From NCBI RefSeq assembly GCF_004283755.1, contig NZ_SHMH01000003.1, positions 1 to 64,000 of the forward strand: a stretch of DNA of 64,000 bases, given 5' to 3'. Made by a program: the position numbers and the translations under genes. The DNA comes from Pseudoxanthomonas winnipegensis (GTDB lineage Bacteria > Pseudomonadota > Gammaproteobacteria > Xanthomonadales > Xanthomonadaceae). Within the stretch, counting starts at the first letter, position 1. Every line of letters begins with the position of its first letter. Shown here one piece after another: positions 56,750 through 64,000 of the stretch. A model generated the notes under the pieces. The model was not told where the DNA came from and made no database searches. It saw nothing but the letters and a program-made list of their open reading frames with translations.

Positions 56750-57658
56750 TTGTTCCTTTCCGGTTGTATCACCGCCCTGGCCACGCCGTTTTCCGGCGCC
56801 GGCGACCTCGATCTGGATGCCTGGCGCGCGCTGCTTTCCCAGCAGCTGCGCGGCGGCGTGCAGGGCGTGGTGGTGGCGGGCTCGACCGGCGAGGCGGCCA
56901 CGCTGTCGGAAGATGAATACGCCCGGCTGATCCGCGCGGCGGTCGAGCAGATCGGCGGCCAGGTCCCGGTCCTGGCCGGCACCGGCCAGTCCAGCACCGC
57001 CAGAACTATCGCCCAGACCCGCCTGGCGGCCGCAGCCGGCGCATACGCCGCGCTGGTGGTGACCCCGCCGTACGTGCGCCCCACCCAGGCCGGCCTGGTC
57101 GCCCATTACCGCGCGGTGGCCGAGCAGGGCGGGCTGCCGGTGGTGCTCTACAACGTCCCCGGCCGCACCGGCTGCGACCTGTTGCCCGAGACCGTGGCCG
57201 AGCTGGCCGCTCACCCCGGCATCGTCGGCATCAAGGAGGCGGTGGCCGACCCGGCGCGCATGCAGGCGCTGCTGGCGCTGCGCACCGAGACCTTCGCCGT
57301 CCTCGGCGGCGACGACGCCACCGCCTGCCGGGCGCTGCTGGCCGGCGCCGACGGGCTGATCTCGGTCGGCGCCAACGCGCTGCCCGGCGCCTACCGCCGC
57401 CTGTGCGATCTGGCGCGCGCCGGCGACGCCGCCCGGGCCGACGCCTGGGACGCGCAACTGGCAGAATTCCATGCCTTCTTCGGCATCGAGTCCAATCCGA
57501 TCCCGGTCAAGGCGCTGCTGCAGCGCGCCGGTATCGGCCAGGGCCTGCGCCTGCCGCTGCTGCCGCTGTCGGCCGCCCACACCGGGTTGGCCGATCGCCT
57601 GGCCGCACGGCGGGCCGTGCTCGAAGAACAATCCAGCCGCGAACCGCTCGCGGCCTGA
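56750..57658 (+). CDS. dapA: 4-Hydroxy-tetrahydrodipicolinate synthase
   Basis: Class I aldolase of 302 aa that condenses pyruvate with aspartate semialdehyde, first step of lysine and meso-DAP synthesis. The opening [13 protein letters not shown], the proton-relay Tyr in [11 protein letters not shown] and the Schiff-base Lys in IVGIKEAV are present. The start codon is TTG (56750) by best fit; ATG in this frame is absent nearby. bamC follows by 22 bp, the conserved dapA-bamC order. It is divergent from gcvR. Confidence 0.95.
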   Translation: MFLSGCITALATPFSGAGDLDLDAWRALLSQQLRGGVQGVVVAGSTGEAATLSEDEYARLIRAAVEQIGGQVPVLAGTGQSSTARTIAQTRLAAAAGAYAALVVTPPYVRPTQAGLVAHYRAVAEQGGLPVVLYNVPGRTGCDLLPETVAELAAHPGIVGIKEAVADPARMQALLALRTETFAVLGGDDATACRALLAGADGLISVGANALPGAYRRLCDLARAGDAARADAWDAQLAEFHAFFGIESNPIPVKALLQRAGIGQGLRLPLLPLSAAHTGLADRLAARRAVLEEQSSREPLAA

Positions 57659-57680
57659 ATCAACAACGGAGAGTCATTCA

Positions 57681-58202
57681 ATGCGTGTTTCCCGTCTTTC
57701 GCGTGTGGTCGTGCCGGTGGTGCTGGCGATGTCGATCGTCGGCCTGTCCGGCTGCAAGTGGTTCCACAAGGGGCCCAAGGGCGACTACGCGCTGAGCGAG
57801 CAGGCCCGCCCGCTGGAGGTCCCGCCGGACCTCAACCTGCCCAACACCGCCGGCGCGATGCAGGTGCCGACCGTGGCCAGCGGCAGCGCCGAGGGCCGCG
57901 GCCAACAGGCCGCCCCGGCGGCCAGCAGCACCTCCGGCTTCAACGTCCCCGGCAAGCGCGACGAGGTGTTCGCCAAGGTCGGCGATGCGCTGGGCACGGT
58001 CGATGGCCTGACCATCGCCAGCCGCGCGCAGCTGCTGGGCAGCTTCGATGTGACCTACCAGGGCGCCAGCTTCCTGGTGCGCGTGGCCGAGACCAGCTCG
58101 GGCGTGTACGTCTCGGCGGTGGATCCGCGCGGCCTGCCGGCCAACGGCCCGGAGGCCACGCGCCTGATGGCCGAGCTGAAGAACAAGCTGGGCGGCACCT
58201 GA
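57681..58202 (+). CDS. bamC: Outer membrane assembly lipoprotein BamC-like
   Basis: Lipoprotein of 173 aa. The signal ends in the lipobox GLSGC with the acylated Cys at residue 27. The next segment (ALSEQARPLEVPPDLNLP) is the conserved region that binds BamD in the Bam complex of outer-membrane protein assembly; one helix-grip-type domain follows. E. coli BamC is about twice as long with two such domains, so this is a one-domain form. Position behind dapA supports orthology. A strong terminator follows. Confidence 0.82.
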   Translation: MRVSRLSRVVVPVVLAMSIVGLSGCKWFHKGPKGDYALSEQARPLEVPPDLNLPNTAGAMQVPTVASGSAEGRGQQAAPAASSTSGFNVPGKRDEVFAKVGDALGTVDGLTIASRAQLLGSFDVTYQGASFLVRVAETSSGVYVSAVDPRGLPANGPEATRLMAELKNKLGGT

Positions 58203-58226
58203 TCCATCGGGTCCGCGCAGTCCACG

Positions 58227-58253
58227 AAAAAGGCGCCTTGCGGCGCCTTTTTT
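58227..58253. terminator. Bidirectional terminator between bamC and fdxA
   Basis: AAAAAGGCGCC and GGCGCCTTTTT pair perfectly around TTGC, with T-runs for both strands. It separates the convergent bamC and fdxA genes. Confidence 0.93.
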
Positions 58254-58296
58254 GTTGGCTGGGGTCGCGCCGGGCCTGGACGGCCGCGCGGTGGGC

Positions 58297-58620
58297 TCAG
58301 CGCTGCAGCAGCGGCAGCTTGTCCGGCTTGCCTTCCCAGTCGCCCGCGTCGGGCAGCGGTTCCTTGCGCACGGTGATCACCGGCCAGGCCTTGGCCAGCT
58401 CGGCGTTGAGCGCCACGAAGCCTTCCTGCCCGGCCGGCACGTCGTCCTCGGGGTAGATGGCGTTGATCGGGCACTCCGGCTCGCACAGCGTGCAGTCGAT
58501 GCACTCGTCCGGGTCGATCACCAGGAAGTTGGGGCCTTCATGGAAACAGTCCACCGGGCACACCTCCACGCAGTCGGTGTACTTGCACTTGATGCAGTTC
58601 TCGGTGACGACGAAGGGCAT
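58297..58620 (-). CDS. fdxA: 7Fe ferredoxin FdxA
   Basis: Electron carrier of 107 aa with two iron-sulfur clusters. The cysteine patterns are [17 protein letters not shown] and [12 protein letters not shown]; the first lacks the regular C-x2-C-x2-C spacing of one cluster, typical of [3Fe-4S][4Fe-4S] FdxA proteins. The C-terminal 45 residues form the extra segment of Azotobacter-type FdxA. Redox partner unknown. It stands alone, convergent with bamC. Confidence 0.95.
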   Translation of the reverse strand: MPFVVTENCIKCKYTDCVEVCPVDCFHEGPNFLVIDPDECIDCTLCEPECPINAIYPEDDVPAGQEGFVALNAELAKAWPVITVRKEPLPDAGDWEGKPDKLPLLQR

Positions 58621-58713
58621 GGGCGTTTCCGGTATGACGTGCGAGGAAGGCTGCGCATTCTATAGGAATGCGCTTCCATCCCCGCCTGCGCGCCCGGGCG
58701 GCACAAACGAAAA

Positions 58714-58733
58714 GACCCGGCATCGGCCGGGTC
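58714..58733 (-). terminator. Terminator of tRNA-Glu
   Basis: On the minus strand GACCCGGC pairs with GCCGGGTC around a 4-base loop and is followed by TTTTCG. It lies 25 bp after the tRNA end. Confidence 0.88.
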
Positions 58734-58757
58734 TGATCGGGTCTCGCATTGCCACGG

Positions 58758-58832
58758 TGGCGCTCCCTAGGGGACTCGAACCCCTGTTTTAGCCTTGAGA
58801 GGGCCACGTCCTAACCACTAGACGAAGGGAGC
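58758..58832 (-). tRNA. tRNA-Glu (CUC)
   Basis: Acceptor GCTCCCT/AGGGAGC, D arm TCGTCTAGTGGTTAGGAC, anticodon stem TGGCC/GGCTA with loop CTCTCAA (anticodon CUC, reads GAG), T arm CAGGGGTTCGAGTCCCCT, encoded CCA. 75 bases with CCA. One G-T pair in the anticodon stem. Confidence 0.95.
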
Positions 58833-58859
58833 GTTTTGGCCGTGACGGCTTGAGCTGGT

Positions 58860-58889
58860 TAGTATATTCGCAGCTTGGGCTCCCGGCAA
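58860..58889 (-). promoter_or_regulatory. tRNA-Glu promoter overlapping the pcnB -10 region
   Basis: On the minus strand TTGCCG (58884-58889) and TATACT (58861-58866) are 17 bp apart. On the plus strand TATATT (58863-58868) in the same bases could be the pcnB -10, with a start near 58875. So the two genes share one AT-rich promoter island. Confidence 0.65.
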
Positions 58890-58921
58890 TCGGGTCAGCC
58901 GCCACATCAACGGACGCCGCA

Positions 58922-60262
58922 ATCATCACCTCCGAACTTCAGCCCACCGTCATCCCGCGCGAAGCACACACCATCTCGCGCCGGGACATCAGCCCCAACG
59001 CTCTGCGCGTGCTTTATCGCCTGCGTGATGCGGGTTTTTCGGCCTATCTGGTCGGCGGCGCCGTGCGCGACCTGCTGGTCGGCCATCACCCGAAGGACTT
59101 CGACGTGGCCACCGACGCCACGCCCGAGCAGGTCAAGCAGCAGTTCCGCAACTGCCGCCTGATCGGCCGCCGCTTCCGGCTGGCGCACGTGGTCTTCGGC
59201 CGCGAGATCATCGAGGTCGCCACCTTCCGCGCCAACAGCGACGACGGCAGCGGCGACCGCGAGCTGCACGAGGACGGCCGCCTGCTGCGCGACAACGTCT
59301 ACGGCACCATCGAGGACGACGCGGTCCGCCGCGACTTCACCGCCAACGCGCTGTACTACGCCATCGAGGACTTCTCGGTGCGGGACTACTGCGGCGGCTT
59401 CGAGGACGTGCAGGCGCGCCGGCTGAAGCTGATCGGCGACCCCGAGCAGCGCTATCGCGAGGATCCGGTGCGCATGCTGCGCGCGGTGCGCCTGGCGGCC
59501 AAGCTGGGCTTCACCATCGATGGGCCGACCGCCGCGCCGATCCCCGAGCTGGCCCCGCTGCTGGCCGAGGCCGCGCCGGCGCGGCTGTTCGAGGAAGTGC
59601 TCAAGCTGTTCCTGTCCGGCCATGCCGTGGCCAGCTTCGAGGGCCTGGAGCGCACGGGCCTTTTGACCGTGCTGCTGCCCGAGAGCGCGGCGGCGCTGAA
59701 GTCCAACCGCAGCGGCGCGCTGCGCGCCATGGTGCTCGAAGGCCTGGCCGGCACCGATGCGCGCGTGGCGGCCGACGAGCCGGTCTCGCCGGCCTTCCTG
59801 TTCGCCCTGCTGCTGTGGCCGGCCTACTGCCGCGCGCTGATCGGCCTGCAGGCACAGGGCACGCATCCGGAAGAGGCCGCGCGCCGCGCCGCCGACCGGG
59901 TCACCCTGCACCAGCTGACCACCATCGCGCTGCCGCGTCGGTTCTCCCTGCCCATGCAGGAGATCTGGCTGCTGCAGTCGCGCTTCTCCCAGCGCCAGCG
60001 CAAGCGCGTGGTGCGCCTGCTGAGCCATCCGCGCTTCCGCGCGGCGTTCGACTTCCTGGTGCTGCGCCAGTCGGCCTCGCCCGAGCACGCCGCCGATGTC
60101 GCCTTCTGGACCCAGGCCCAGACCCAGTCCAACGAGGAACTGTCGGCCAGCCTGGGCCTGGAGCCGGCCATCGACAGCTATACCGACGAGGACGCGCCGC
60201 CGTCCAAGCGTCGCCGTCGCCGGCGTCGGCGCAGCGGCGCGGCCGGCGCCAGCGGGGAATGA
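58922..60262 (+). CDS. pcnB: Poly(A) polymerase I
   Basis: Class II nucleotidyltransferase of about 446 aa that adds poly(A) tails to RNA and promotes its decay. The catalytic strand is AYLVGGAVRDLL with Asp residues in HHPKDFDVATDA; RRFRLAHVVFG and RREDPVRMLRAVR-type motifs follow; the C-terminus is a long run of Arg/Lys (SKRRRRRRRRSG). The frame has no ATG or GTG before residue 30. I place the start at ATC 58922/58925, just before the conserved region, because the only TTG (58850) lies upstream of the likely transcription start. E. coli pcnB also uses a non-AUG start (AUU). folK overlaps by 4 bp. Confidence 0.87.
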   Translation: MITSELQPTVIPREAHTISRRDISPNALRVLYRLRDAGFSAYLVGGAVRDLLVGHHPKDFDVATDATPEQVKQQFRNCRLIGRRFRLAHVVFGREIIEVATFRANSDDGSGDRELHEDGRLLRDNVYGTIEDDAVRRDFTANALYYAIEDFSVRDYCGGFEDVQARRLKLIGDPEQRYREDPVRMLRAVRLAAKLGFTIDGPTAAPIPELAPLLAEAAPARLFEEVLKLFLSGHAVASFEGLERTGLLTVLLPESAAALKSNRSGALRAMVLEGLAGTDARVAADEPVSPAFLFALLLWPAYCRALIGLQAQGTHPEEAARRAADRVTLHQLTTIALPRRFSLPMQEIWLLQSRFSQRQRKRVVRLLSHPRFRAAFDFLVLRQSASPEHAADVAFWTQAQTQSNEELSASLGLEPAIDSYTDEDAPPSKRRRRRRRRSGAAGASGE

Positions 60263-60750
60263 CCGCCCAGGTCACCGCCTGCATCGGCCTGGGTGCCAAC
60301 CTGGGCGATGCGGCGGGCACGCTGCGCGCGGCCTTCGCGGCGATCGGCGCGCTGCCGGAGACCGTGCTGGTGGCGGCCTCGCCGCTGTACGTGACGCCGG
60401 CCTGGGGCGTGGAAGACCAGCCGGACTTCGTCAACGCCGCCGCGCGCGTGACCACCACGCTGCCGGCGCCGGCCCTGCTGGCGGCGCTGCTGGAGATCGA
60501 GCGCCGCTTCGGCCGCGACCGCAGCCGCGAACGGCGCTGGGGTCCGCGCACGCTGGACCTGGACCTGCTGCTCTATGGCGAGGCGGTGATCGACCTGCCT
60601 GGTCTGCAGGTGCCCCATCCGCGCCTGCACGAGCGCGCCTTCGCCCTGGTGCCGCTGGCCGATGTGGCCCCGGAGCTGCGCATCGCCGGCCACGGCAGCG
60701 TGCGGGAAGCAGCTTTCCGCATCGACCGTGGCGCCATCACCGCGTTATGA
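60259..60750 (+). CDS. folK: 6-Hydroxymethyl-7,8-dihydropterin pyrophosphokinase
   Basis: Folate-pathway kinase of 163 aa (HPPK). The motifs ACIGLGANLGDAAGTL, the substrate-binding VEDQPDFVNAAA and the RRWGPRTLDLDLLLYG sequence with its metal-binding aspartates are complete. The ATG overlaps the pcnB stop (ATGA), as in E. coli where pcnB-folK is also conserved. panB follows. Confidence 0.96.
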   Translation: MTAQVTACIGLGANLGDAAGTLRAAFAAIGALPETVLVAASPLYVTPAWGVEDQPDFVNAAARVTTTLPAPALLAALLEIERRFGRDRSRERRWGPRTLDLDLLLYGEAVIDLPGLQVPHPRLHERAFALVPLADVAPELRIAGHGSVREAAFRIDRGAITAL

Positions 60751-60767
60751 GTGGATAATGATCGGCT

Positions 60768-61580
60768 ATGAGTACGCATGCCGACAGCAAGCCCTGGACC
60801 GTTCCCGCCCTGCGCCAGGCCAAGCAGGCCGGGCAGAAGCTGGTGATGCTGACCTGCTACGACTACGGCTTCGCCCGCACGCTCGACGCGGCGGGCGTGG
60901 ACCTGGTGCTGATCGGCGACTCGCTGGGCATGGTGGTGCAGGGGCATGACTCGACCCTGCCGGTGACCGTGGAGGACATGGTCTACCACACGCGCATCGT
61001 CGCCCGCGGGCTGCAGCGCGCGCTGCTGGTGTCCGACCTGTCCTTCCAGTCCGATGCCACGCCCGAGCGCGCGCTCGAGGCGGCCACGCGCCTGCTGCAG
61101 GCCGGCGCGGAGATGGTCAAGCTGGAAGGCGCCGGCCACAAGCTGGAGGTCATCGCCTTCCTGAGCGAGCGCGACATCCCGGTGTGCTCGCACCTGGGGC
61201 TGACGCCACAGTCGGTGCTGTCCTTCGGCGGCTACAAGGTGCAGGGGCGCGAGGACGCCGCGGCCGAGAAGCTGCTGGCCGACGCGATCGCGGTGGCCGA
61301 GGCCGGCGCCAGCCTGCTGGTGCTCGAATGCGTGCCCTCCACGCTGGCCGCGCGCATCACCGCGGCGGTGGACATCCCGACCATCGGCATCGGCGCCGGC
61401 GCGCAGTGCGACGGCCAGGTGCTGGTGCTGCACGACCTGCTGGGCCTGGAGATGGGCCACCGCCGGCCGAAGTTCGTCAAGGACTTCCTGGAGCAGGGCG
61501 GCTCAATCGCCGGCGCGGTGCGCGCCTATGCCGACGCCGTGCGCGAAGGCCATTTTCCCGATGCCGCCCATGCGTACTGA
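60768..61580 (+). CDS. panB: 3-Methyl-2-oxobutanoate hydroxymethyltransferase
   Basis: First step of pantothenate synthesis; 270 aa TIM barrel that adds a hydroxymethyl group from methylene-THF. Motifs [33 protein letters not shown] (in overlapping parts), the metal ligands in GDSL and the catalytic Glu in [10 protein letters not shown] are typical. It heads panB-panC-panD. The preceding gene is folK, which supplies the folate cofactor branch. Confidence 0.96.
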   Translation: MSTHADSKPWTVPALRQAKQAGQKLVMLTCYDYGFARTLDAAGVDLVLIGDSLGMVVQGHDSTLPVTVEDMVYHTRIVARGLQRALLVSDLSFQSDATPERALEAATRLLQAGAEMVKLEGAGHKLEVIAFLSERDIPVCSHLGLTPQSVLSFGGYKVQGREDAAAEKLLADAIAVAEAGASLLVLECVPSTLAARITAAVDIPTIGIGAGAQCDGQVLVLHDLLGLEMGHRRPKFVKDFLEQGGSIAGAVRAYADAVREGHFPDAAHAY

Positions 61581-61624
61581 CGCACGTCCGACCCCATCGA
61601 CTCCGACGCGCGGGTAGGGCGCAC

Positions 61625-62467
61625 ATGATCGAAACCATCACTGAACTCGACGCACTGCGCGCACGCGTGGCCGGCTGGAAACGCCAGGGCCTGAAGGTGG
61701 GCTTCGTGCCGACCATGGGCAACCTGCACGCCGGGCACTATTCACTGGTGATGCTGGCGCGCCAGTACGCCGACCGCGTGGTGTCCAGCGTGTTCGTCAA
61801 CCCGACCCAGTTCGGCCCCAACGAGGACTACACGCGCTATCCGCGCACGCCCGATGCGGATACCACCGGGCTGGAAGGCGCCGGCTGCGACGTGCTGTGG
61901 CTGCCCACGGTCGAGTCGATGTATCCGTTCGGCATCGAGCTGGCCGCCAAGGTCCACGTGCCCGGCGTCAGCGGGGTGCTGGAAGGCGAGTGCCGGCCCG
62001 GCCACTTCGACGGTGTGTGCACGGTGGTCAGCCGCCTGTTCAACCAGGTCACCCCGGACCTGGCCGCCTTCGGCAAGAAGGACTACCAACAGCTGGCGGT
62101 GATCCGGCAGATGGTCACCGACCTGGCCTTCCCGGTGGAGATCCTGGGCGGCAGCATCGTGCGCGAGGCCGACGGCCTGGCGATGAGCTCGCGCAACCAG
62201 TACCTCTCCGACAAGCAGCGCCCCGTCGCGGCCGAGATCCGCCGCACCCTGCTGCAGATGCGCGACGACCTGGCCGCCGGCGCCCCGCGCGCCCAGGTCG
62301 AACAGGCCGCCGCCGCCCGCCTGGCGCAGGTCGGCTACGTGGTGGACTACACCGTGGTGCGCCGCCCGGACCTGTCCGAGCCGGTCGACGGCGAGACGGG
62401 CCCCAAGGTGGCGCTGATCGCCGCCCGCCTGGGCACCACCCGGCTGATCGACAACCTGGAATTCTGA
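61625..62467 (+). CDS. panC: Pantothenate synthetase
   Basis: ATP-dependent ligase of 280 aa joining pantoate and beta-alanine. Motifs [18 protein letters not shown] (the HIGH-like HAGH), [28 protein letters not shown] and MSSRNQYLS are intact. ATG 61625 follows panB by 44 bp. The C-terminal domain, with [25 protein letters not shown], is complete. Confidence 0.97.
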   Translation: MIETITELDALRARVAGWKRQGLKVGFVPTMGNLHAGHYSLVMLARQYADRVVSSVFVNPTQFGPNEDYTRYPRTPDADTTGLEGAGCDVLWLPTVESMYPFGIELAAKVHVPGVSGVLEGECRPGHFDGVCTVVSRLFNQVTPDLAAFGKKDYQQLAVIRQMVTDLAFPVEILGGSIVREADGLAMSSRNQYLSDKQRPVAAEIRRTLLQMRDDLAAGAPRAQVEQAAAARLAQVGYVVDYTVVRRPDLSEPVDGETGPKVALIAARLGTTRLIDNLEF

Positions 62468-62547
62468 AAGTCGCGCAGGTTGGCCGATCGGACACGCCGC
62501 GCGCTGCTAGACTCGCCGGCCTGCTTTCCTGTCGCTGTCCTACGCCG

Positions 62548-62928
62548 ATGCACCTGAGCCTGCTCAAGACCAAGATCCACCGCGCCACCGTCACCCATTC
62601 CGAGCTGAACTACGAAGGCTCGATCGCCATCGACGGCGACCTGCTCGACGCCAGCGGCATCCGCGAGTTCGAGCAGGTGTACATCTGGGATGTCACCAAC
62701 GGTGCGCGCTTCAGCACCTACGCCCTGCGCGCCGACGAAGGCAGCGGCATCATCTCGCTCAATGGCGGCGCCGCGCGCCATGTGCAGGTGGGCGACATCA
62801 TCATCATCGCCGCCTTTGCGAGCATGTCCGAAGCCGAGGCCGACGCGTTCAAGCCCACGCTGATCTACGTGGACGGGCAGAACCGCATCACCCACACCAA
62901 CCAATCGATTCCCAAGCAGGCCGCCTGA
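62548..62928 (+). CDS. panD: Aspartate 1-decarboxylase
   Basis: Pyruvoyl enzyme of 126 aa making beta-alanine from aspartate. The proenzyme self-cleaves between Gly24 and Ser25 in YEGS. Further motifs [10 protein letters not shown] and GDIIIIAAF complete the barrel. The stop shares a base with the pgi start (TGATG). It closes the panBCD set, providing beta-alanine to PanC. Confidence 0.97.
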   Translation: MHLSLLKTKIHRATVTHSELNYEGSIAIDGDLLDASGIREFEQVYIWDVTNGARFSTYALRADEGSGIISLNGGAARHVQVGDIIIIAAFASMSEAEADAFKPTLIYVDGQNRITHTNQSIPKQAA

Positions 62929-64000
62929 TGACGAACTTCGACGCGTTGCAGTCCCACGCCAACCGCCTGCGCGGCACCCGCGCGCCGGCCTTGCTGGAAC
63001 AGGATCCTGCCCGCGCGTCGGAGCTGGCGCTGCGGGTGGGGCCGGTGTACGCCAGCTTCGCCCGCCAGGGCTATGACCGCCAGGCGCTGGAGGCGCTGCA
63101 TGCGCTGGCCGCGGACCTCGATCTCAAGGCGGCCTACCAGCGCCTGTTCCGCGGCGAGATCGTCAACCCGACCGAGGGCCGCTCGGCCCTGCACACCGCG
63201 CTGCGCAGCAACCTGACCGACGCCAAGGTCGCCCAGGACGCCTATGCCGAGGCGGCCGGCGTGCGCGAGCGCATGGGCAAGCTGGTGACCGAGCTGGAGG
63301 CCAGCGAGGTCACCGACATCGTCAGCGTCGGCATCGGTGGCTCGGACCTGGGGCCGCGCCACGTCTCCGATGCGCTGCGCCCGCTGCAGCCGAAGCTGCG
63401 CGTGCACTTCCTGTCCAACGTCGACGGCGCCGCGGCGCAGCGCGTGCTGGCCGGCCTGAACCCGGCGACCACCGCCGCGATCCTGATCTCCAAGACCTTC
63501 GGCACCCAGGAGACGCTGCTCAACGGCAAGATCCTGGCCGACTGGCTGGGCGGCAGCGAGCGCCTGTACGCGGTCAGCGCCAATCCCGAGCGCGCCGCCA
63601 AGACCTTCGACATCCCCGATGCGCGCGTGCTGCCGATGTGGGACTGGGTGGGCGGGCGGTACTCGCTGTGGTCGGCGGTGGGCTTCCCGATCGCCCTGGC
63701 GATCGGCTTCGACAACTTCTGCGCGCTGCTCGATGGCGCCGCGCTGATGGACCAGCACGTGCTGGAGACCCCGGCCGAGTCCAACCTGGCCATCCGCCAC
63801 GCGCTGACCGCCCTCTGGAACCGCAACGTGCTCGGCCACGCCGCGCACGGCGTGATGACCTACGACCAGCGCCTGGCGCTGCTGCCCAACTATCTGCAGC
63901 AGCTGGTGATGGAGAGCCTGGGTAAGTCGGTGCGCATCGACGGCACGCCGGTGGACTGCGAGACCGTGCCGGTGTGGTGGGGCGGGGCGGGCACCGATGT
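62928..64000 (+). CDS. pgi: Glucose-6-phosphate isomerase (3' end outside window)
   Basis: First 357 residues of the glycolytic isomerase that interconverts glucose 6-phosphate and fructose 6-phosphate. Phosphate-binding [28 protein letters not shown] and the catalytic Glu in [15 protein letters not shown] are visible. The ATG overlaps the panD stop by one base. The C-terminal part, with the catalytic Lys, is beyond base 64000. Confidence 0.96.
   Translation, partial: MTNFDALQSHANRLRGTRAPALLEQDPARASELALRVGPVYASFARQGYDRQALEALHALAADLDLKAAYQRLFRGEIVNPTEGRSALHTALRSNLTDAKVAQDAYAEAAGVRERMGKLVTELEASEVTDIVSVGIGGSDLGPRHVSDALRPLQPKLRVHFLSNVDGAAAQRVLAGLNPATTAAILISKTFGTQETLLNGKILADWLGGSERLYAVSANPERAAKTFDIPDARVLPMWDWVGGRYSLWSAVGFPIALAIGFDNFCALLDGAALMDQHVLETPAESNLAIRHALTALWNRNVLGHAAHGVMTYDQRLALLPNYLQQLVMESLGKSVRIDGTPVDCETVPVWWGGAGTD

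Noticed and set aside
58850..58921. TTG start for pcnB
   Set aside because: It lies upstream of the predicted transcription start and inside the tRNA-Glu promoter; not excluded, but ATC at 58922 or 58925 fits better.

Overview
The window is a GC-rich gammaproteobacterial chromosome segment, almost certainly from the Xanthomonadaceae/Lysobacteraceae (Xanthomonas, Stenotrophomonas, Pseudoxanthomonas and relatives; I cannot fix the genus). The evidence is the gene order lexA-recA-recX-alaS-csrA, ffh...rpsP-rimM-trmD-rplS and pcnB-folK-panB-panC-panD-pgi, an emrR-emrC-emrA-emrB efflux operon like that described in Stenotrophomonas, a Xanthomonas-type LexA palindrome, and GTAG-type REP palindromes. 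I see no prophage, insertion sequence, CRISPR array or plasmid function. Coding density is high. Most long overlapping frames are antisense shadows caused by the GC bias.

Layout. 1-13.2 kb: a REP pair, two C40 (NlpC/P60) peptidases, slyD, a DUF418 membrane protein, glutathione reductase, a LysR regulator, a secreted esterase, the emrRCAB efflux operon and a CcsA/YpjD-type membrane protein. 13.3-20.1 kb: ffh, a nitronate monooxygenase, a PabC-like class IV aminotransferase, rpsP-rimM-trmD-rplS, two small lipoproteins and hslR. 20.1-25.7 kb: a MATE pump, then a thiamine uptake cassette (TPP riboswitch, TonB-dependent receptor, PnuC/PnuT transporter) preceded on the same strand by an APH-fold kinase. 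26-33.5 kb: katG with an OxyR-like site, a DUF937 protein, a WYL regulator with a glutathione transferase, and mutS. 33.7-43.2 kb: accessory metabolism (NAD(P)-binding oxidoreductase with a divergent LysR, OsmC, aldo/keto reductase, ZntB, a Tat-exported GH3 beta-glucosidase behind a LacI-type operator), then pncC-ubiB.

43.2-50.6 kb: a three-gene XRE/DUF2975 membrane operon runs divergently from lexA, followed by recA, recX, alaS, csrA and tRNA-Ser(GCU), with tRNA-Arg(ACG) on the other strand. 50.7-54 kb: a UDP-sugar 4-epimerase, a TviB-type UDP-GlcNAc dehydrogenase and an alpha/beta hydrolase. 54-58.6 kb: phoH, gcvR-bcp diverging from dapA-bamC (the same arrangement as E. coli), and fdxA. 58.7-64 kb: tRNA-Glu(CUC) back to back with pcnB, then folK, pantothenate synthesis (panB, panC, panD) and the 5' part of pgi, which runs off the window.

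The most interesting points are the riboswitch-controlled thiamine cassette with its adjacent kinase, the lexA promoter in which the SOS box covers the -10 element and ends 2 nt before the ATG (predicted leaderless mRNA), the probable non-AUG start of pcnB, three copies of a GTAG REP doublet including one structurally altered copy, and the XRE/DUF2975 operon sharing its promoter region with lexA.
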